Below are positions 9,970-20,593 of a stretch of DNA of 64,000 nt, piece after piece. Each line of letters starts with the position of its first letter. The first letter of the stretch is position 1. The stretch lies in assembly GCA_025201845.1 (NCBI GenBank), contig MU603994.1, forward strand, positions 28,086-92,085. Reading direction: 5' to 3'. The position numbers and the translations under genes are program-made. This stretch comes from Martensiomyces pterosporus (lineage: Eukaryota; Kickxellomycota; Kickxellomycetes; Kickxellales; Kickxellaceae). A model generated the notes under the pieces. The model did not search any database and had not been told where the DNA came from. It saw only the letters and a program-made list of their open reading frames with translations.

Positions 9970-10542
9970 ATGTCCCAGAAAATATCCACGCGCGGCTCGG
10001 GGGCCAAGAAGGGCGCTCAAAAGTACCAGAACTCATTTGCCTACACACACAACAAGAGCTCCAAAAAAACGCAAACGATCCTCGCTCTGCCGGTCGACGG
10101 GCTTTGCCAGCGGTGCACTGATGTGGTTTTGTGGCGGAAGCAGTACCGCAAGTACAAGCAGCTGACAGCAGCCAAAAAGTGCGTCTCTTGCCAGCTGAAG
10201 AAGGTCAAAAAGGCCTACCACGTTCTGTGCGATGACTGTGCCGCCGACAAGGGAGTCTGCGCAAAGTGCATGGAGAAGGCTCAGATCGTGGAGGGCCACA
10301 AGCCAAAGACTAGCCAGGAGGTCCTCAAGGAGGAGCAGGACCTCGAGCAGAAGCTGGCCGGCATGCGCGAGCGCCAGAGGAGATCGTATCTCAGAAAGCT
10401 GGAGCGCGGAGACATCGAGGCTGGCGACATCCCTGACGCTGGCGACGACGACGACAGCGACTTTGACTTTACAGATAGCGAGGAAGAGAGTGGCGGGGAT
10501 GAGGACGACGAAGATGGCGTCGGTGCCAAGAGCAGTGCTTAG
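9970..10542 (+). CDS. C9orf85-like (DUF2039) cysteine-rich protein
   Basis: Conserved eukaryotic protein of unknown function related to human C9orf85. I start at MSQKISTRGSGAKKG, because upstream in-frame codons look like leader sequence; this gives 190 residues. The N-terminal ~110 residues carry the family features: a basic QKYQNSFAYTHNK segment, then a cysteine-rich part with CxxC pairs (CQRC, CVSC, CDDC, CAKC) likely to bind zinc. A coiled basic segment (~115-150) is followed by an acidic tail (DDDDSDFDFTDSEEESGGDEDDED). Single exon, divergent from IMP4. The function is not known for the family; zinc binding is inferred from the cysteine pairs. Confidence 0.85.
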   Translation: MSQKISTRGSGAKKGAQKYQNSFAYTHNKSSKKTQTILALPVDGLCQRCTDVVLWRKQYRKYKQLTAAKKCVSCQLKKVKKAYHVLCDDCAADKGVCAKCMEKAQIVEGHKPKTSQEVLKEEQDLEQKLAGMRERQRRSYLRKLERGDIEAGDIPDAGDDDDSDFDFTDSEEESGGDEDDEDGVGAKSSA

Positions 10543-11185
10543 TCTATTTATGCTTGGTCTGGCGTGTGCTCCGTACATCCCGCTACTCTGCCAAACTGCC
10601 ATTCTAATACATGCATGCAGAAGCAGCAGCACAAAGAACACACGATTCACATGCAAGCAACAAGTGCCAGTGCTGCGTATGGAGCGTATATTTGGCAGGC
10701 GATCGGAGGCCGCCATCTACTAGTGCTACAGGGCAGCAGCGGCACTGGTGCTACCCGCTTTGTTCTTGTGCGGTTAATGGGCTGGCAGAAAGACCCCACG
10801 CGCCACACAGACAAGCAGCACAACCACGGCCTGGTGCATTTTGGTTGTCTCTGCAGGCCCCCTTCTTTTTTCCCTTTTTCTCCTTTGTAGCGTTGTTCGG
10901 TCTCTTGTTTGCTTCTCTACTGCCATACCCTCCACCTTCCACCTTTCTCTCCACCATTGCCACTGCTGCTGCCACTGCTGCCACCACTGCTGCTGCCACT
11001 GCAGCTCGTCAAAACCACCGCCGCGTCTCCTTACACTGTTTGCTCAGAGCGCGTGGGACTCGTGCCTTCATTTCCCCGCTCTGATTTCCAATCTTGCTTT
11101 TTGTTTCTTCTTCTTCCTGGCTCTTTTCTCCATTTCTCAAAACCAATCGAGTCTTCCTCTTGCATTGGCATCCGCGCAGAGAGAG
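10543..11185 (+). other. Leader/promoter region of the RGP1-like gene
   Basis: This 640-bp stretch lies between same-strand genes. From about 10860 it is strongly pyrimidine-rich with an imperfect CTGCTGCCAC repeat (about 10960-11000), typical of long fungal 5' leaders here. The downstream frame stays open back to 10841 without a plausible earlier ATG, so this is treated as non-coding. Confidence 0.5.
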
Positions 11186-14100
11186 ATGGGGTTGACAATA
11201 ACAGCCACTTTTGAGGAACATGGCATTTACTTTGCCGGGGACACGCTTGAATGCCACGTTAGATTCGCCAACGTGCGCACAACGCAAAAGCTCATTGACC
11301 GCAGCCCTCCTTCATCGGCATTCGTCAAGGGCTCTCGCAGCGGAGTGGGAGGAGGAGGAGGAGGAGGAAGAGGGCACAGCGCCAGCAGGGCCTTCGCGCC
11401 AGGCCTGTCCGACGGGCCTAGGTCGGCGCTGGTCAAGCCATCTGGGCAGCCCCCTCTGTACCCAAACGGCCCGCACAGCGCCGATCGACTTGCTGGGAGT
11501 GACGCCTTTTTTCCGAATCTAGACGACACTTCGGAGTACTCGACACATTCAACGCCCGGCGGAAATAGCCTCCTGCAATACAGCAGTGCTGCAAATGGCG
11601 ATGTCGGGGGCATTAAGCTGCAGGCTGCCCCGGTCAACCCACGCAAGAGCAATGCTGCTGTAGCTGAGTCGAAGCGCACAAGCAAAGCAAGTGCGCAGAG
11701 CTACAAGCGGCCGGGGCTCTCGGTCTTCCCATCGCTTGGAGAGAGCACGGGCATGCCAGCAGAGGTGTCGCCGCGCTTGGAGGCTACTGGCGCATACCGG
11801 GGCCCTGCAAGTCGAAGAACGAGCGTGTTCAGCGGTAAAGGTCCCAGCAGCGCGTGCGATGGCTGGACAGCGCAAAGCGAGCATGCTGCGGGGTATCAAG
11901 GCAGAAAGTCGCCCATGCCGCCGCGCGACACTGACGGCACTCGCCAGGCTGCATCTTTGAAGTCCCAGCACATAGGCAACGGGCGAGGCACAGAGGGCGA
12001 CAGAGTGCGTATAGAGTCTATTGGTGGCGACGCAAAGAACCAAGATGGCGGCGGCATATTCCCGCGCCTTAGCACATCGTCAGTGCTGAGCACTCCCTCA
12101 ACAAGCCTCACATCGTGGCTCCCGTTTGGAGGAAAACAGCAGCGGCAGCAGCCCAAAACACTATATAGCAATGCCTTGAACGACGGCACTGCAAGCGATG
12201 CGGGCAGTGGCGGGCTCCTGGGGAGTCTGTGGCGGAACATATCGGGTGGGTCGAACCCACCCTCGCGACCAGCTACGCGTGCCGGGACTATTGTCGGAGA
12301 CGAGTGCATGGAAAAGCTGGCGATTGGGTTTGCTGAGGCCTCAGGTAGCCTGACGTTGGCTCCGTCGTATATCAAGCCAGAGCAGATGGAGCTGCTGCTG
12401 ATGCACAGCGGCACCAGCTACGGCGGTGGGGGCTCGGCCAAGGACTCTGCCGTTGGCGGAGGTATGGGCAGCTGGGTGCCGGCAAGCTCTACTGGACATA
12501 GTGGCCCAGGTGGGAGCCGTGCACAAAAGTCGATACCCTTGCTGATATCTTCGCCAACTGTCCTTTTCAGCGAGCTGGCCCTTGCGCCAGGCGAATCGCA
12601 GACGTTTTCTCTCAAAATCCAGCTGCCAAAGTCGCTTCCGCCATCGTTCAGAGGACGTGCTGCGCGCATCTCTTATGATCTTGTCATTGTAGCCAAACGG
12701 AGCATGCTCGAGTCCAGTGCCTATGTCGTCCGTATCCCGTTCCGCGTCCTTGCATCCGTGGGCCAGACTGGGGGTCCTGAGACTTTTAAGCTTGAGCGGC
12801 CTATTCGGATGCTGCCCAACCAGTCCAAGCTCACGTACCAGGAGCTGGCGTCTGTATCAACACCGCGGAACACCTCGCCCTATCTGCACGCTGACACACG
12901 AGAGGGGGAAGCGGCGGCAGCAGCAGCAGCGACAGCGGACGTGAGCGGGATGGAGATCCATGAGGGGGCGTCGGCACCCACAGCTGGCGACCTGAATAGC
13001 GCTGACAGTAAAGTGGAGGAGGGCCTTTGCAGGCAGCTCGCAGAGTCAGCGTTTTTGAGATCCATGCTAAAGCATGTCGATTCGGATGCTGGTGCTATGG
13101 AAGGAGCTGTCCCGTCTATCGAGTTTAGCGAGCAGAACAGCAAGTGTGGGAGGTCTAGCCAGGCAGAGTCCATGGGCGAGGTGTCAAAGCGCAATATCCA
13201 GGCGATCTGCCGAAGGAGGGCACCCGTGTCGTTCTCCCTCTCTCAAGGCGGCGGTTCGGTAGCCTCCGTCTGGCTGCCCAAGAGAGTGTACCAGCTGGGC
13301 GACATGGTGACGGGCAAGATCGAGTTTCATGCGACATCTATCCATGTCTACCAGGTGAGCATCTGGCTCGAGAGCGTCGAGGCTGTTGGAGGCCAGTTCT
13401 CCAACTACGACCCAGGCAGGACCGAGGAGCTGACACGAAGGGTGCATGCGGAGCACCACGAGTTTTGCCGCGGAACAGCCACCATGGGCTTTGCTCTCGC
13501 CTCGCTTCCTGGTGCGGCAGCCAGCTTTGCGTCGGCCATTGTGTCTAATACATGGCAGCTTCGCATCGAGCTGATCATCGGCATGCCCGATTCGCCAACC
13601 TGTGACCTCGCACTAAGCGCAGTGACCCCGTTCCCTCCCGCCAGACACCACCTACAGAGCAGGGCTGCCAGCGCTTCAAGGCATGCATCGGCGTTGCCGC
13701 TGACTCCGCAGCCGCAGCGAAGCGGGTTCTTTTCTGCAAGAAGGCACACAGTCAGCAGCGACAATAAGGAAAATGGGGCTAGCGCGCACCAGTCTGTGCC
13801 AGCAACTCCCTCAACGCCGATGTCGGCAACCCTTACACCAGCGGATGTGAAGAGCCAGCCGAACGGCTTGGCAACCCGGCTGCGGTCGCCTACGGTCAGC
13901 GGCGGCAATGCGCACCAGCTGCCATCTCCACACATCGTGGGCAGACCCAGCATGTTCTCCCACAGATCCGGGCAGCCGCCTCAGGCCAGCAGCAGAAGGC
14001 CGCCACCGCAGCCGCCTGCTGCTCTGGACACTGCCGCCGCTTCTGCTGGCGATGATGCCCTGAGCACTGGCTGGGGTGCAAAGGCTTTGTCCGCTGGTGG

Positions 14101-14350
14101 CAGCTCTCTTCCAACAGTAGGCGAGGCTGGAAATGAACCACCGCCTCCAACAACGCCCCGGTCTGCGCAGGCCAGGCAGTCCAGCGAGCACAGTATGCGG
14201 ACAATCCGCCGGAGATACGACATAGTCCAGAGCATCCCTACTCAGACGCTCTCGTGCACAGTTGCTGTTCAGATGCACCCGTCGCTGTCAAAGGCACCGC
14301 CGTCAAGCCAGAAGGACTCGTACACAATAGATCTAACAAAGCGCGGATAA
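11186..14350 (+). CDS. RGP1: RGP1-like protein (Ric1-Rgp1 Rab6/Ypt6 exchange factor subunit)
   Basis: Rgp1 with Ric1 forms the guanine-nucleotide exchange factor for Ypt6/Rab6 at the Golgi. The predicted 1054 residues begin with an arrestin-like beta-strand region (ITATFEEHGIYFAGDTLECHVRFANV). After a ~270-residue Ser/Gly-rich insertion come MEKLAIGFAEASGSLTL, then LLISSPTVLFSELALAPGE and RAARISYDLVIVAKRS, followed by VSFSLSQGGGSVASVWLPKRVYQLGD and a C-terminal IRRRYDIVQSIPTQTLSC block. These blocks are in the Rgp1 family order. Yeast Rgp1 is ~660 residues, so this copy is enlarged by disordered inserts (residues ~45-360 and ~810-1000). The start is chosen at the ATG just before the first conserved strand. 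Confidence 0.82.
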   Translation: MGLTITATFEEHGIYFAGDTLECHVRFANVRTTQKLIDRSPPSSAFVKGSRSGVGGGGGGGRGHSASRAFAPGLSDGPRSALVKPSGQPPLYPNGPHSADRLAGSDAFFPNLDDTSEYSTHSTPGGNSLLQYSSAANGDVGGIKLQAAPVNPRKSNAAVAESKRTSKASAQSYKRPGLSVFPSLGESTGMPAEVSPRLEATGAYRGPASRRTSVFSGKGPSSACDGWTAQSEHAAGYQGRKSPMPPRDTDGTRQAASLKSQHIGNGRGTEGDRVRIESIGGDAKNQDGGGIFPRLSTSSVLSTPSTSLTSWLPFGGKQQRQQPKTLYSNALNDGTASDAGSGGLLGSLWRNISGGSNPPSRPATRAGTIVGDECMEKLAIGFAEASGSLTLAPSYIKPEQMELLLMHSGTSYGGGGSAKDSAVGGGMGSWVPASSTGHSGPGGSRAQKSIPLLISSPTVLFSELALAPGESQTFSLKIQLPKSLPPSFRGRAARISYDLVIVAKRSMLESSAYVVRIPFRVLASVGQTGGPETFKLERPIRMLPNQSKLTYQELASVSTPRNTSPYLHADTREGEAAAAAAATADVSGMEIHEGASAPTAGDLNSADSKVEEGLCRQLAESAFLRSMLKHVDSDAGAMEGAVPSIEFSEQNSKCGRSSQAESMGEVSKRNIQAICRRRAPVSFSLSQGGGSVASVWLPKRVYQLGDMVTGKIEFHATSIHVYQVSIWLESVEAVGGQFSNYDPGRTEELTRRVHAEHHEFCRGTATMGFALASLPGAAASFASAIVSNTWQLRIELIIGMPDSPTCDLALSAVTPFPPARHHLQSRAASASRHASALPLTPQPQRSGFFSARRHTVSSDNKENGASAHQSVPATPSTPMSATLTPADVKSQPNGLATRLRSPTVSGGNAHQLPSPHIVGRPSMFSHRSGQPPQASSRRPPPQPPAALDTAAASAGDDALSTGWGAKALSAGGSSLPTVGEAGNEPPPPTTPRSAQARQSSEHSMRTIRRRYDIVQSIPTQTLSCTVAVQMHPSLSKAPPSSQKDSYTIDLTKRG

Positions 14351-14524
14351 GTACATACAGTTTCTCCAATCTGTTTTATGCTTCCTTCACCCCAGCCACC
14401 AATACTAAGGTTATGTGAGCTGGAGATACGCGTCTCATGTAAACAGGAAACGAGCTGCATTGTGCATTGCGAACAAAGTAGAAAAGGGCAGATGGGGCGA
14501 TGCGCGGAAAGCAAGCCCCGTGCT

Positions 14525-15466
14525 TCACTCTGCTAGCTCGCCGTCTTCCGACAGCTCGCCCTCCTCCATGTCCAGGTCCATGTCTTGCACCTCGTCATCG
14601 TCGCCGTCATTGTTATTGTTCTCATTGCCGCCTGCTGCAGCAAACGTCGATGCAGCCGCGCTGTGCGGCTGTCCCCTGTGGCTGTGAGCAGCACGCGGCA
14701 GTCCAGCAGAGCTCGGTCCTGCAATGCGCTCGCTGTGGCTGGCAGTTCGCCGGTGCTGGTGCGGCTGGAGCATCGGAGCGCCTGTCTTGTGCGTCTGAAG
14801 CTGCGCTGATGACGGGTACGGATAGGGCGAAGGGAGGTTTGACGGCGACGATGCTGCGTACATTGGGGTGCCGGGTCGCGAGTGCCTAACACCACTGCCG
14901 GACCCAAGCGGCGGAGCCGGGGGCGGGGCCAGAGGAGGCAGGCCAATCAGCGACCTGACGCCGTTGACGCGCTCAAGCTCCATGTGTTCCTGGTCCTTGG
15001 GCGAGCTAGATCCCAGGAGCTGGCGCTCAAACTGCGCCATAGCAATCTTCTGCGCTCCTAGATCGATCGCTGTTTCGCTGATCTCCTGGAGCTTGGTCTT
15101 CAGCTGCTCGCGGTACAAAACCGCCTGCCTCTCGTCCCTTGCAAGCCGCTCCTGGCGGCTCTTTGCCTCCTCGGCAGCCAGCTGTGGCTGTGCAAGGCCT
15201 GTGGCCGCAGCTGTGCTGCTGGTGCCCGTGGCTCCCGGAGTGGATGGCTGCTGGTCGCGCGTGCCGCGGCTGAGAACCTGCCGCTCTTTAGCCTTGAGCT
15301 CTTGCAAATGAGATAAAATGTCGGTGCCTGGACGAGATGTGCTGCTTCGCCGGCTGCTATCGCCGACAGCCGATCCCGGGCGACGCACTCCGCTGCTACC
15401 TGCTACAGCGCCGCGGTTTGATGACGATGTTCCTGTGCGTGCCTTCTGCTTGAGCATTTTGCGCAT
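14525..15466 (-). CDS. Unrecognised acidic-tailed, coiled-coil protein
   Basis: I do not recognise a family. From the first in-frame ATG of the main exon (15466) the product is 313 residues. Visible features are a basic start (MRKMLKQKART), a Ser/Arg-rich stretch, a short helix (DILSHLQELKAKERQVL), a longer predicted coiled coil (about 105-165: EAKSRQERLARDERQAVLYREQLKTK), a block resembling a conserved motif (ERVNGVRSLIGLPPLAPPPAPP), low complexity, and a strongly acidic end (DGDDDEVQDMDLDMEEGELSEDGE). The frame continues upstream through CTCTCAAGCGTGCT to a good acceptor (GCTAAC ... TGTAG, exon start 15480), so a short first exon probably supplies the true start; I could not place it. Nuclear function is only a guess from composition. 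Confidence 0.6.
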   Translation of the reverse strand: MRKMLKQKARTGTSSSNRGAVAGSSGVRRPGSAVGDSSRRSSTSRPGTDILSHLQELKAKERQVLSRGTRDQQPSTPGATGTSSTAAATGLAQPQLAAEEAKSRQERLARDERQAVLYREQLKTKLQEISETAIDLGAQKIAMAQFERQLLGSSSPKDQEHMELERVNGVRSLIGLPPLAPPPAPPLGSGSGVRHSRPGTPMYAASSPSNLPSPYPYPSSAQLQTHKTGAPMLQPHQHRRTASHSERIAGPSSAGLPRAAHSHRGQPHSAAASTFAAAGGNENNNNDGDDDEVQDMDLDMEEGELSEDGELAE

Positions 15467-15480
15467 AGCACGCTTGAGAG

Positions 15481-16835
15481 CTACAGTTAGCAAGCAGTGT
15501 GCAAGGGTGTTGACACAGCGGTCATCGGGGGGGGGGGAACAAGGGCAAAAGAACAAGATGGAGGCGATCAGTACAGCAGCACTACTGGTAAAGAGCGCGT
15601 ACGGAGAATATACTCTCTCGGCATGGCGCATGCAAGACGTGAGCCTGCAAGACATGAGCCTGCATCATAGCCAAAGTATGGCCGAAAGTCCAATGTCACT
15701 CGGCCAAAAACATGCGCTGGTGCTAGCTCTCGCCTCCCTTTCCCTTTCCCATTCCAGCGAGCCACTCCCCCGACCCCATGCAAAGAAGAATATGTAGGCA
15801 GAATCACATATGCAAGGGGGAGAACGGTGGAAGCGTGGCGGAGGGAGGCACGTTGGATCGAAACAAAAAGGAGGGCAGCAAGTGGGTTGTTTATTGGAGT
15901 AAGATGGGATTAAAAAGGGCACGAGAGGCAAAGGTGGAGGAGAATGGGCTGGAAGCGATATAGTACATTCGCACTGAGAGCAGGGTGAATAGAGGCCGGC
16001 AGCAGTGGCCGCGCAATGGCAGAGAGGCAAAGACAGCACCCAAAGGAGGGCCAGCTGAAGATGCAGAGAGCATGTGCACGGTGGCAAGAAGCGGGGAGGT
16101 TGGAGAACGAGCACCTCGGGCACAGCACTAGAGAGATGAGCAGCGCGCGATCACGGCTGTCAGGACGCGCACTTGCTCGGCACAGTCCGCAAGGAACGAG
16201 GAGGGATGGCAGGCAAGGCTAACCGAGATCCATGGCCGACGAGGGGCCGGGCAGCCACAGTGGCTGACCAACCCAGGCAGCGCGTGCATGTGCAGCTTTT
16301 GTCCTTTCGCCTGATCTGCTTGCTACACTCCCGTGGGTGATGAAAATGACCGTTCTCCTACTTCCAATTCCTCCACACATCGCACAAAAGCCGGTGGCAT
16401 CCACTGGCGCAAGCTGTGGTCTCGCACAGCAGCCCTATGAAGCCCGTCGCTATCGCTGCCGGAGGCAGGCAGCGACATGGAGGCTGGTAGCTCGGTGCCT
16501 GCCCAGTGGAGAAACGCAGTAGGCCCAGCCGATCAGGCCAGGCACAGAAACAGGGGCTGGCCTGTGAAAAGGGCGTCAAAGTGTGCCTAGAGAGGCAGGG
16601 GAGGAGAGCTTATGCTCAATTTGGGGAAGGGATTGTAAGGGGGAGAGACGCAGCAGAAGGCGAGCTAGGGGGACGTGCAGAAAAGAGCGCAGAAGCTGCA
16701 GCGGGAGGGGCTATAGGGGCCAGCATGCCTGGAGTTTCGCTTTCTGGAGGTGGAGAGGGAGGAAGAGGAGATAGCGGAGAGGGAGAGTAGCACACAGAGC
16801 AAGCGAGAGAGCACGAGCACAAAACAACAAATGCC
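15481..16835. other. Gap upstream of the unrecognised gene
   Basis: About 1.35 kb between two minus-strand genes, containing the probable first exon/5' leader of the gene ending at 14525. It is purine-rich on the plus strand (pyrimidine-rich on the transcribed sense), with a G10 run near 15528 and GGAGGAG-type tracts around 16600-16790. Open frames here are low complexity and show no domain. Confidence 0.4.
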
Positions 16836-19316
16836 TTAGTCAGAATGATCACCTGAATCTTCCGAGTCCGACGACCCGCTCTCCCCGCTCGAGCTCGAAT
16901 CGATATCCAGGCCCTTGGAACGGCCCGAGTTTCCTACAACAGGACGAGTGGACAAATGGAAAACAGATGTGTGGCAGCTGCTGGTGAGTGTATGAAATGG
17001 GCCAGGCACCGCCTGCAGGTGCTGCAAAAGTCCGGCATCTTACTTACCCCGCTGATACGGCTTTGACGAGTCCAGCCGCTTAAGCTTTTCGTCCAGCTGG
17101 TTGATCCGGCGCTGGTCGGCCTCATCGGGCTTTGGATATGCAGAGGGCTGCACTGGGGCGGCCAAGGACGACTCGCTGGCCTTTCTTGCTGCATGCTGAG
17201 CGTTGTTGCGCTGGATGGCTTCGCTTGCAGCCTCCTCGCGGTCCAGAACGACGTACTCGTAGAGCTTGCGTAGGGTAAAGTGGTCAAGAGAGTCAATGTC
17301 CAGCTCGATCTCGTCCTCCTCTTCGTTGAGGTCGGGATACGCAGACTTGATAATCATCAGCGATACGCGCAGCCTGTTCGGGCCGAGCTCTTCGATGCGT
17401 CCGCTAAGCGCGCGCTTTTGCTCAAGCGTCAGCTCGAGCGACTCGATGCTGCCGCGACGGCGGCGACCGCGCCCACGGCCGGAAGAAGCAGGCGCGCCAT
17501 GGGCCGCATCTCCAGCGGCAGCACCAAACTCATCGCGGGTGGCTCCAGCAGCAGCGGCACCGCCACGAGAGCCACGCCCGCGGCCTCTACCGCGACCCCG
17601 TCCACGACCAGAGGGGGGAGGTGGCGGTGGCGACGTAGCATACGTTGGCGACACCGCGGCTGAGCCAGGACGCTGGTGCATCGTGCTGAGCGAGGCCGAG
17701 AGCGGGGGTGGAGAGCGCGTCGCTGACCGAACCGAGCTGACGCTAGGGCGGCGGGGCGTGCTGACCGAAAGACCGTGCGACGGGCGGCGACGGCCGGCAG
17801 TTTCACCGCGCTTGAGCTCTTCGAGCTGGCGGGCCATGCTCTGGACCTTCATCTCGAGATCCCGGATCTCGTCGGCGTGCGAGGCCTGGCTGCGAGCGTC
17901 GACATCAACCTCATCCTCGGCACCATAAACATGCTTGTCGAACTCGTCCTCCCCGCCGACAGGTGGCGAGTGCGAGATTGCAGCACCACCAGCACTGCTT
18001 GCAGAGAATGGCACGGGCGACTGGCTGGTGCGAGGCGCAGGGAGATCGGCCCACTTGGTGTCAAAGCGAGCCTCAAGGGCGCGGCCAGCTTCGTGAACTG
18101 GGTGCCCAGGGGGGTTGTACGAGTAGCAGTTGCGGAACATTAGGCGTATATCCGACTCGAATTCCAGCGGCCCAGGGTAAGCGCCGCGCTCGAGCTGCTT
18201 CTTGATGGTCGAGAGATCCATGGGCTCCTTGATCACGTCAAAGTAGTCGCGGCAGTTCATCGCCACAGGATCAACGGGCTCCAGGAATGGGTATGCAATG
18301 TTGAAGTTCGACTTCTTCAAAAAGTCCTTTACAATGCCGAGGCAGAACTTCATCTGCGGGTCGGCGGATCGCGACTTTTTGCGGCTGCTACCGGGAACGT
18401 CGCGGCTGGGCGGCGGGTGGGCCTCGCGCTTTGGGCGGGACACAGAGCTCGAGCGGCGCGCACTCGCCTCGGATGTCCGCCGGTTGTGCTCAGCGAGCGC
18501 GGTGTCGATGCCGGTCGGCATCTTCTTGAGCTGGCTTTCAAACATGGTTTCGAGGTTGCTTGCCATGTTCCCAACGACCGACTCGCGTCCGTTATACATG
18601 TAGCAGTTGTTGAACATCAGCCGCAGGTCGTCGGTAAAGGTCTGCGTGTCGGCGTACTGGCGCGCCTTGAGCTTTTTTTCGACGGTGCCAAGGTCCATAG
18701 GGTACTTTACGATATCAGGGTAATCGGGGATGTTCAGTGCGACAATATCTACCGGGTTCAGGAAGGGGCCAGCATCCCGGTGCTTCTTCAGCGCGCGAAC
18801 AATTGCTGTGCAGTACTTGTGCTGCTCCTTTGTCATGATAGATTCGGGGCGGGGCTGAGCGGGCACGCTTGCCTCGGGGTACCTGTCTGGAGCGTGCTCG
18901 GTTACCGTCTGACCAGCCGTGGCTGGAGCGGACTCTCTTTCGGCCTGTGGAGAGGTGAACAGAGTCTCCAGCTCTTTTGGCGCCTGGTAATCCTCAAGTC
19001 GCGAGGACATCTTGCGCATTCTCTTTGCAGCCGGTTGGTTGTCCTCGTCGATAGACGTGGACTCAGCCGGCGCTGGGTGGCCGTTTGTTTTTGTGCTGGC
19101 GCCATTTTGCTGTTTCTCCGACTCCGCCTGTGGGTCCGGACGTGCTGCCTCCGTGTCTGCAGCAGCAGCTGTATTTTGTTCAGTGCTCATACTAGTGGAG
19201 GCATCTTCGACAGGCCGCTTTGTGTCGCCGAGAGCAGCTGATGCAATCCTTTCTGGGGATGACACGTCGATGCCAACAGGCAGGTTGCTCGGATCGTGGC
19301 CATCGCTCGCCATCAT
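16836..19316 (-). CDS. BDF1: BET-family double bromodomain protein (BDF1-like)
   Basis: Acetyl-histone reader linked to TFIID and transcription. Coding exons are 19316-17048 and 16933-16836 (114-nt intron, GTAAGTA donor, TGTAG acceptor), giving 788 residues. BD1 lies at ~164-276 (PMDLGTVEKKL, FNNCYMYN with the acetyl-lysine-binding Asn), BD2 at ~320-425 (PMDLSTIKKQL, FRNCYSYN) and the NET/ET domain at ~630-700 (LSGRIEELGPNRL, EIELDIDSLDHFTLRKLYEYV). An Arg/Gly-rich segment precedes the NET domain. The second exon adds the Ser-rich acidic BET tail (SSSSGESGSSDSEDS). The frame is open further upstream to a TGTAG acceptor at ~19363, so a 5'-untranslated first exon is likely, possibly ending at the CTG|GTAAGT near 19620. 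Start is taken at the first ATG of the exon. Confidence 0.94.
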
Positions 19317-20593
19317 GCCCTGTGGAATGTCTGCTGTCTGGGTGTTGAGCGACGCTGTTGATTTGGCTACATAGATAGAATGGGGCAAGGAAACGTAGCG
19401 GGGACTTAGACAAGTGTGCTGCTGGTGCGTGGAGACAAGTCAACCGCTCAGGCGATGACGGTGACAAAGCGCGTGGCAGAGGTGATGCCGCACGCAGCCC
19501 TCTTCTGCTTTTTTATTTGGTTCGTGTGCAATTGAAACAAGAGCGGCCAAGGCAGCCAAGGGCACGCATTGCCTTTGCCTCCGCACAGGCAGGCGGGCAA
19601 GGTGGCCACCACTTACCAGTAATGTGGAGCGACCAGAGAGTGTCGATTCAAAAAGCGCGAGTGAGTGAGGGGCAGAGCTGCGTGTGCGTGTGCGTGCGTA
19701 GCGAGCGGCAGAAGAATAAAAAGAATAGGCCCGAGACACCACGACTGTTGCAGAGACGCGTGGGGTGGGGTGGGTGGACACGTCGGTGCTTTATGCGCAA
19801 AAGGCAGCTGCGGGCTGAGTATGGGTGGACACTTGGCTTGCAGTACGCGTAACGAAAGTGTCTGTTTGGCACCACAAGCAGAAGCAATAAAAAAAAACGG
19901 GCTGGACTGTACCAAGAGCAACACGCCACGTCACAGACAGTATGCGTCAATGAGAAAAGAGGAAAAGGAAAGAGCCAGGCCGTTGATGGGCGAAAAGCGG
20001 GTTTGGGCGGGCGACAGAAAAAATACAAGAAAAAAAAAACGCGTGTGCCCAGGTCGGGGGGAGGGAAAAAGCGGAGGAGAAAAAGCAAATTTGCAGACCG
20101 CTGGCCTTTTTGTTGTTGTTATTTGAGCTTTTTCGCGGGAGGCTCTGCGGGCGGCAGGCACGGCAGGCGCGGCAGCGTGGCTTTTTGCTGGACGAGGGGC
20201 AGGGCGGTTTTGTCGCGAGTGCTCGCTGCTGTCGCCTCCACCCTTTGTTGCCGCTTTGCGTGATATGTGAAAAAATTGGCGCTCAGCGACTCGCCGAGCC
20301 GAGCTGCCCCAAAATTGCCCATCCGCTGCGCCGTGCGATTGGCTGGGCGATGGCCTGTGTGGAACGCCTGGGCAGTGGAGGGGATTGCCGATGCTGGTAA
20401 GCACTGGTGCCGCGGCTGGAGCCCTGCGGATGTCGAGTGGCAGCTGGCGCCGCCGGCTGCCATTGGGGGAGATGCGCGGTCGCGTTCTAGCGCCAAATCG
20501 AAGCTGCGTTGGCGCACGCCTTTTGCGTGTCTGCAGTTGCGCAGAAAAAGAAAAATATTATTATTTCGCACTACTACTGCAGCTTCACAGGAA
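19317..20593. promoter_or_regulatory. Divergent region between BET and U2AF35 genes
   Basis: About 1.28 kb. On the minus side it holds a probable untranslated first exon of the BET gene (donor near 19615-19620). On the plus side a CCAAT-type element in GCGATTGGCTGG sits near 20336. The U2AF35 leader just before its ATG is pyrimidine-rich and ends in a possible acceptor (TTCACAG at ~20590), so an untranslated first exon is possible there as well. No other gene seen. Confidence 0.45.
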
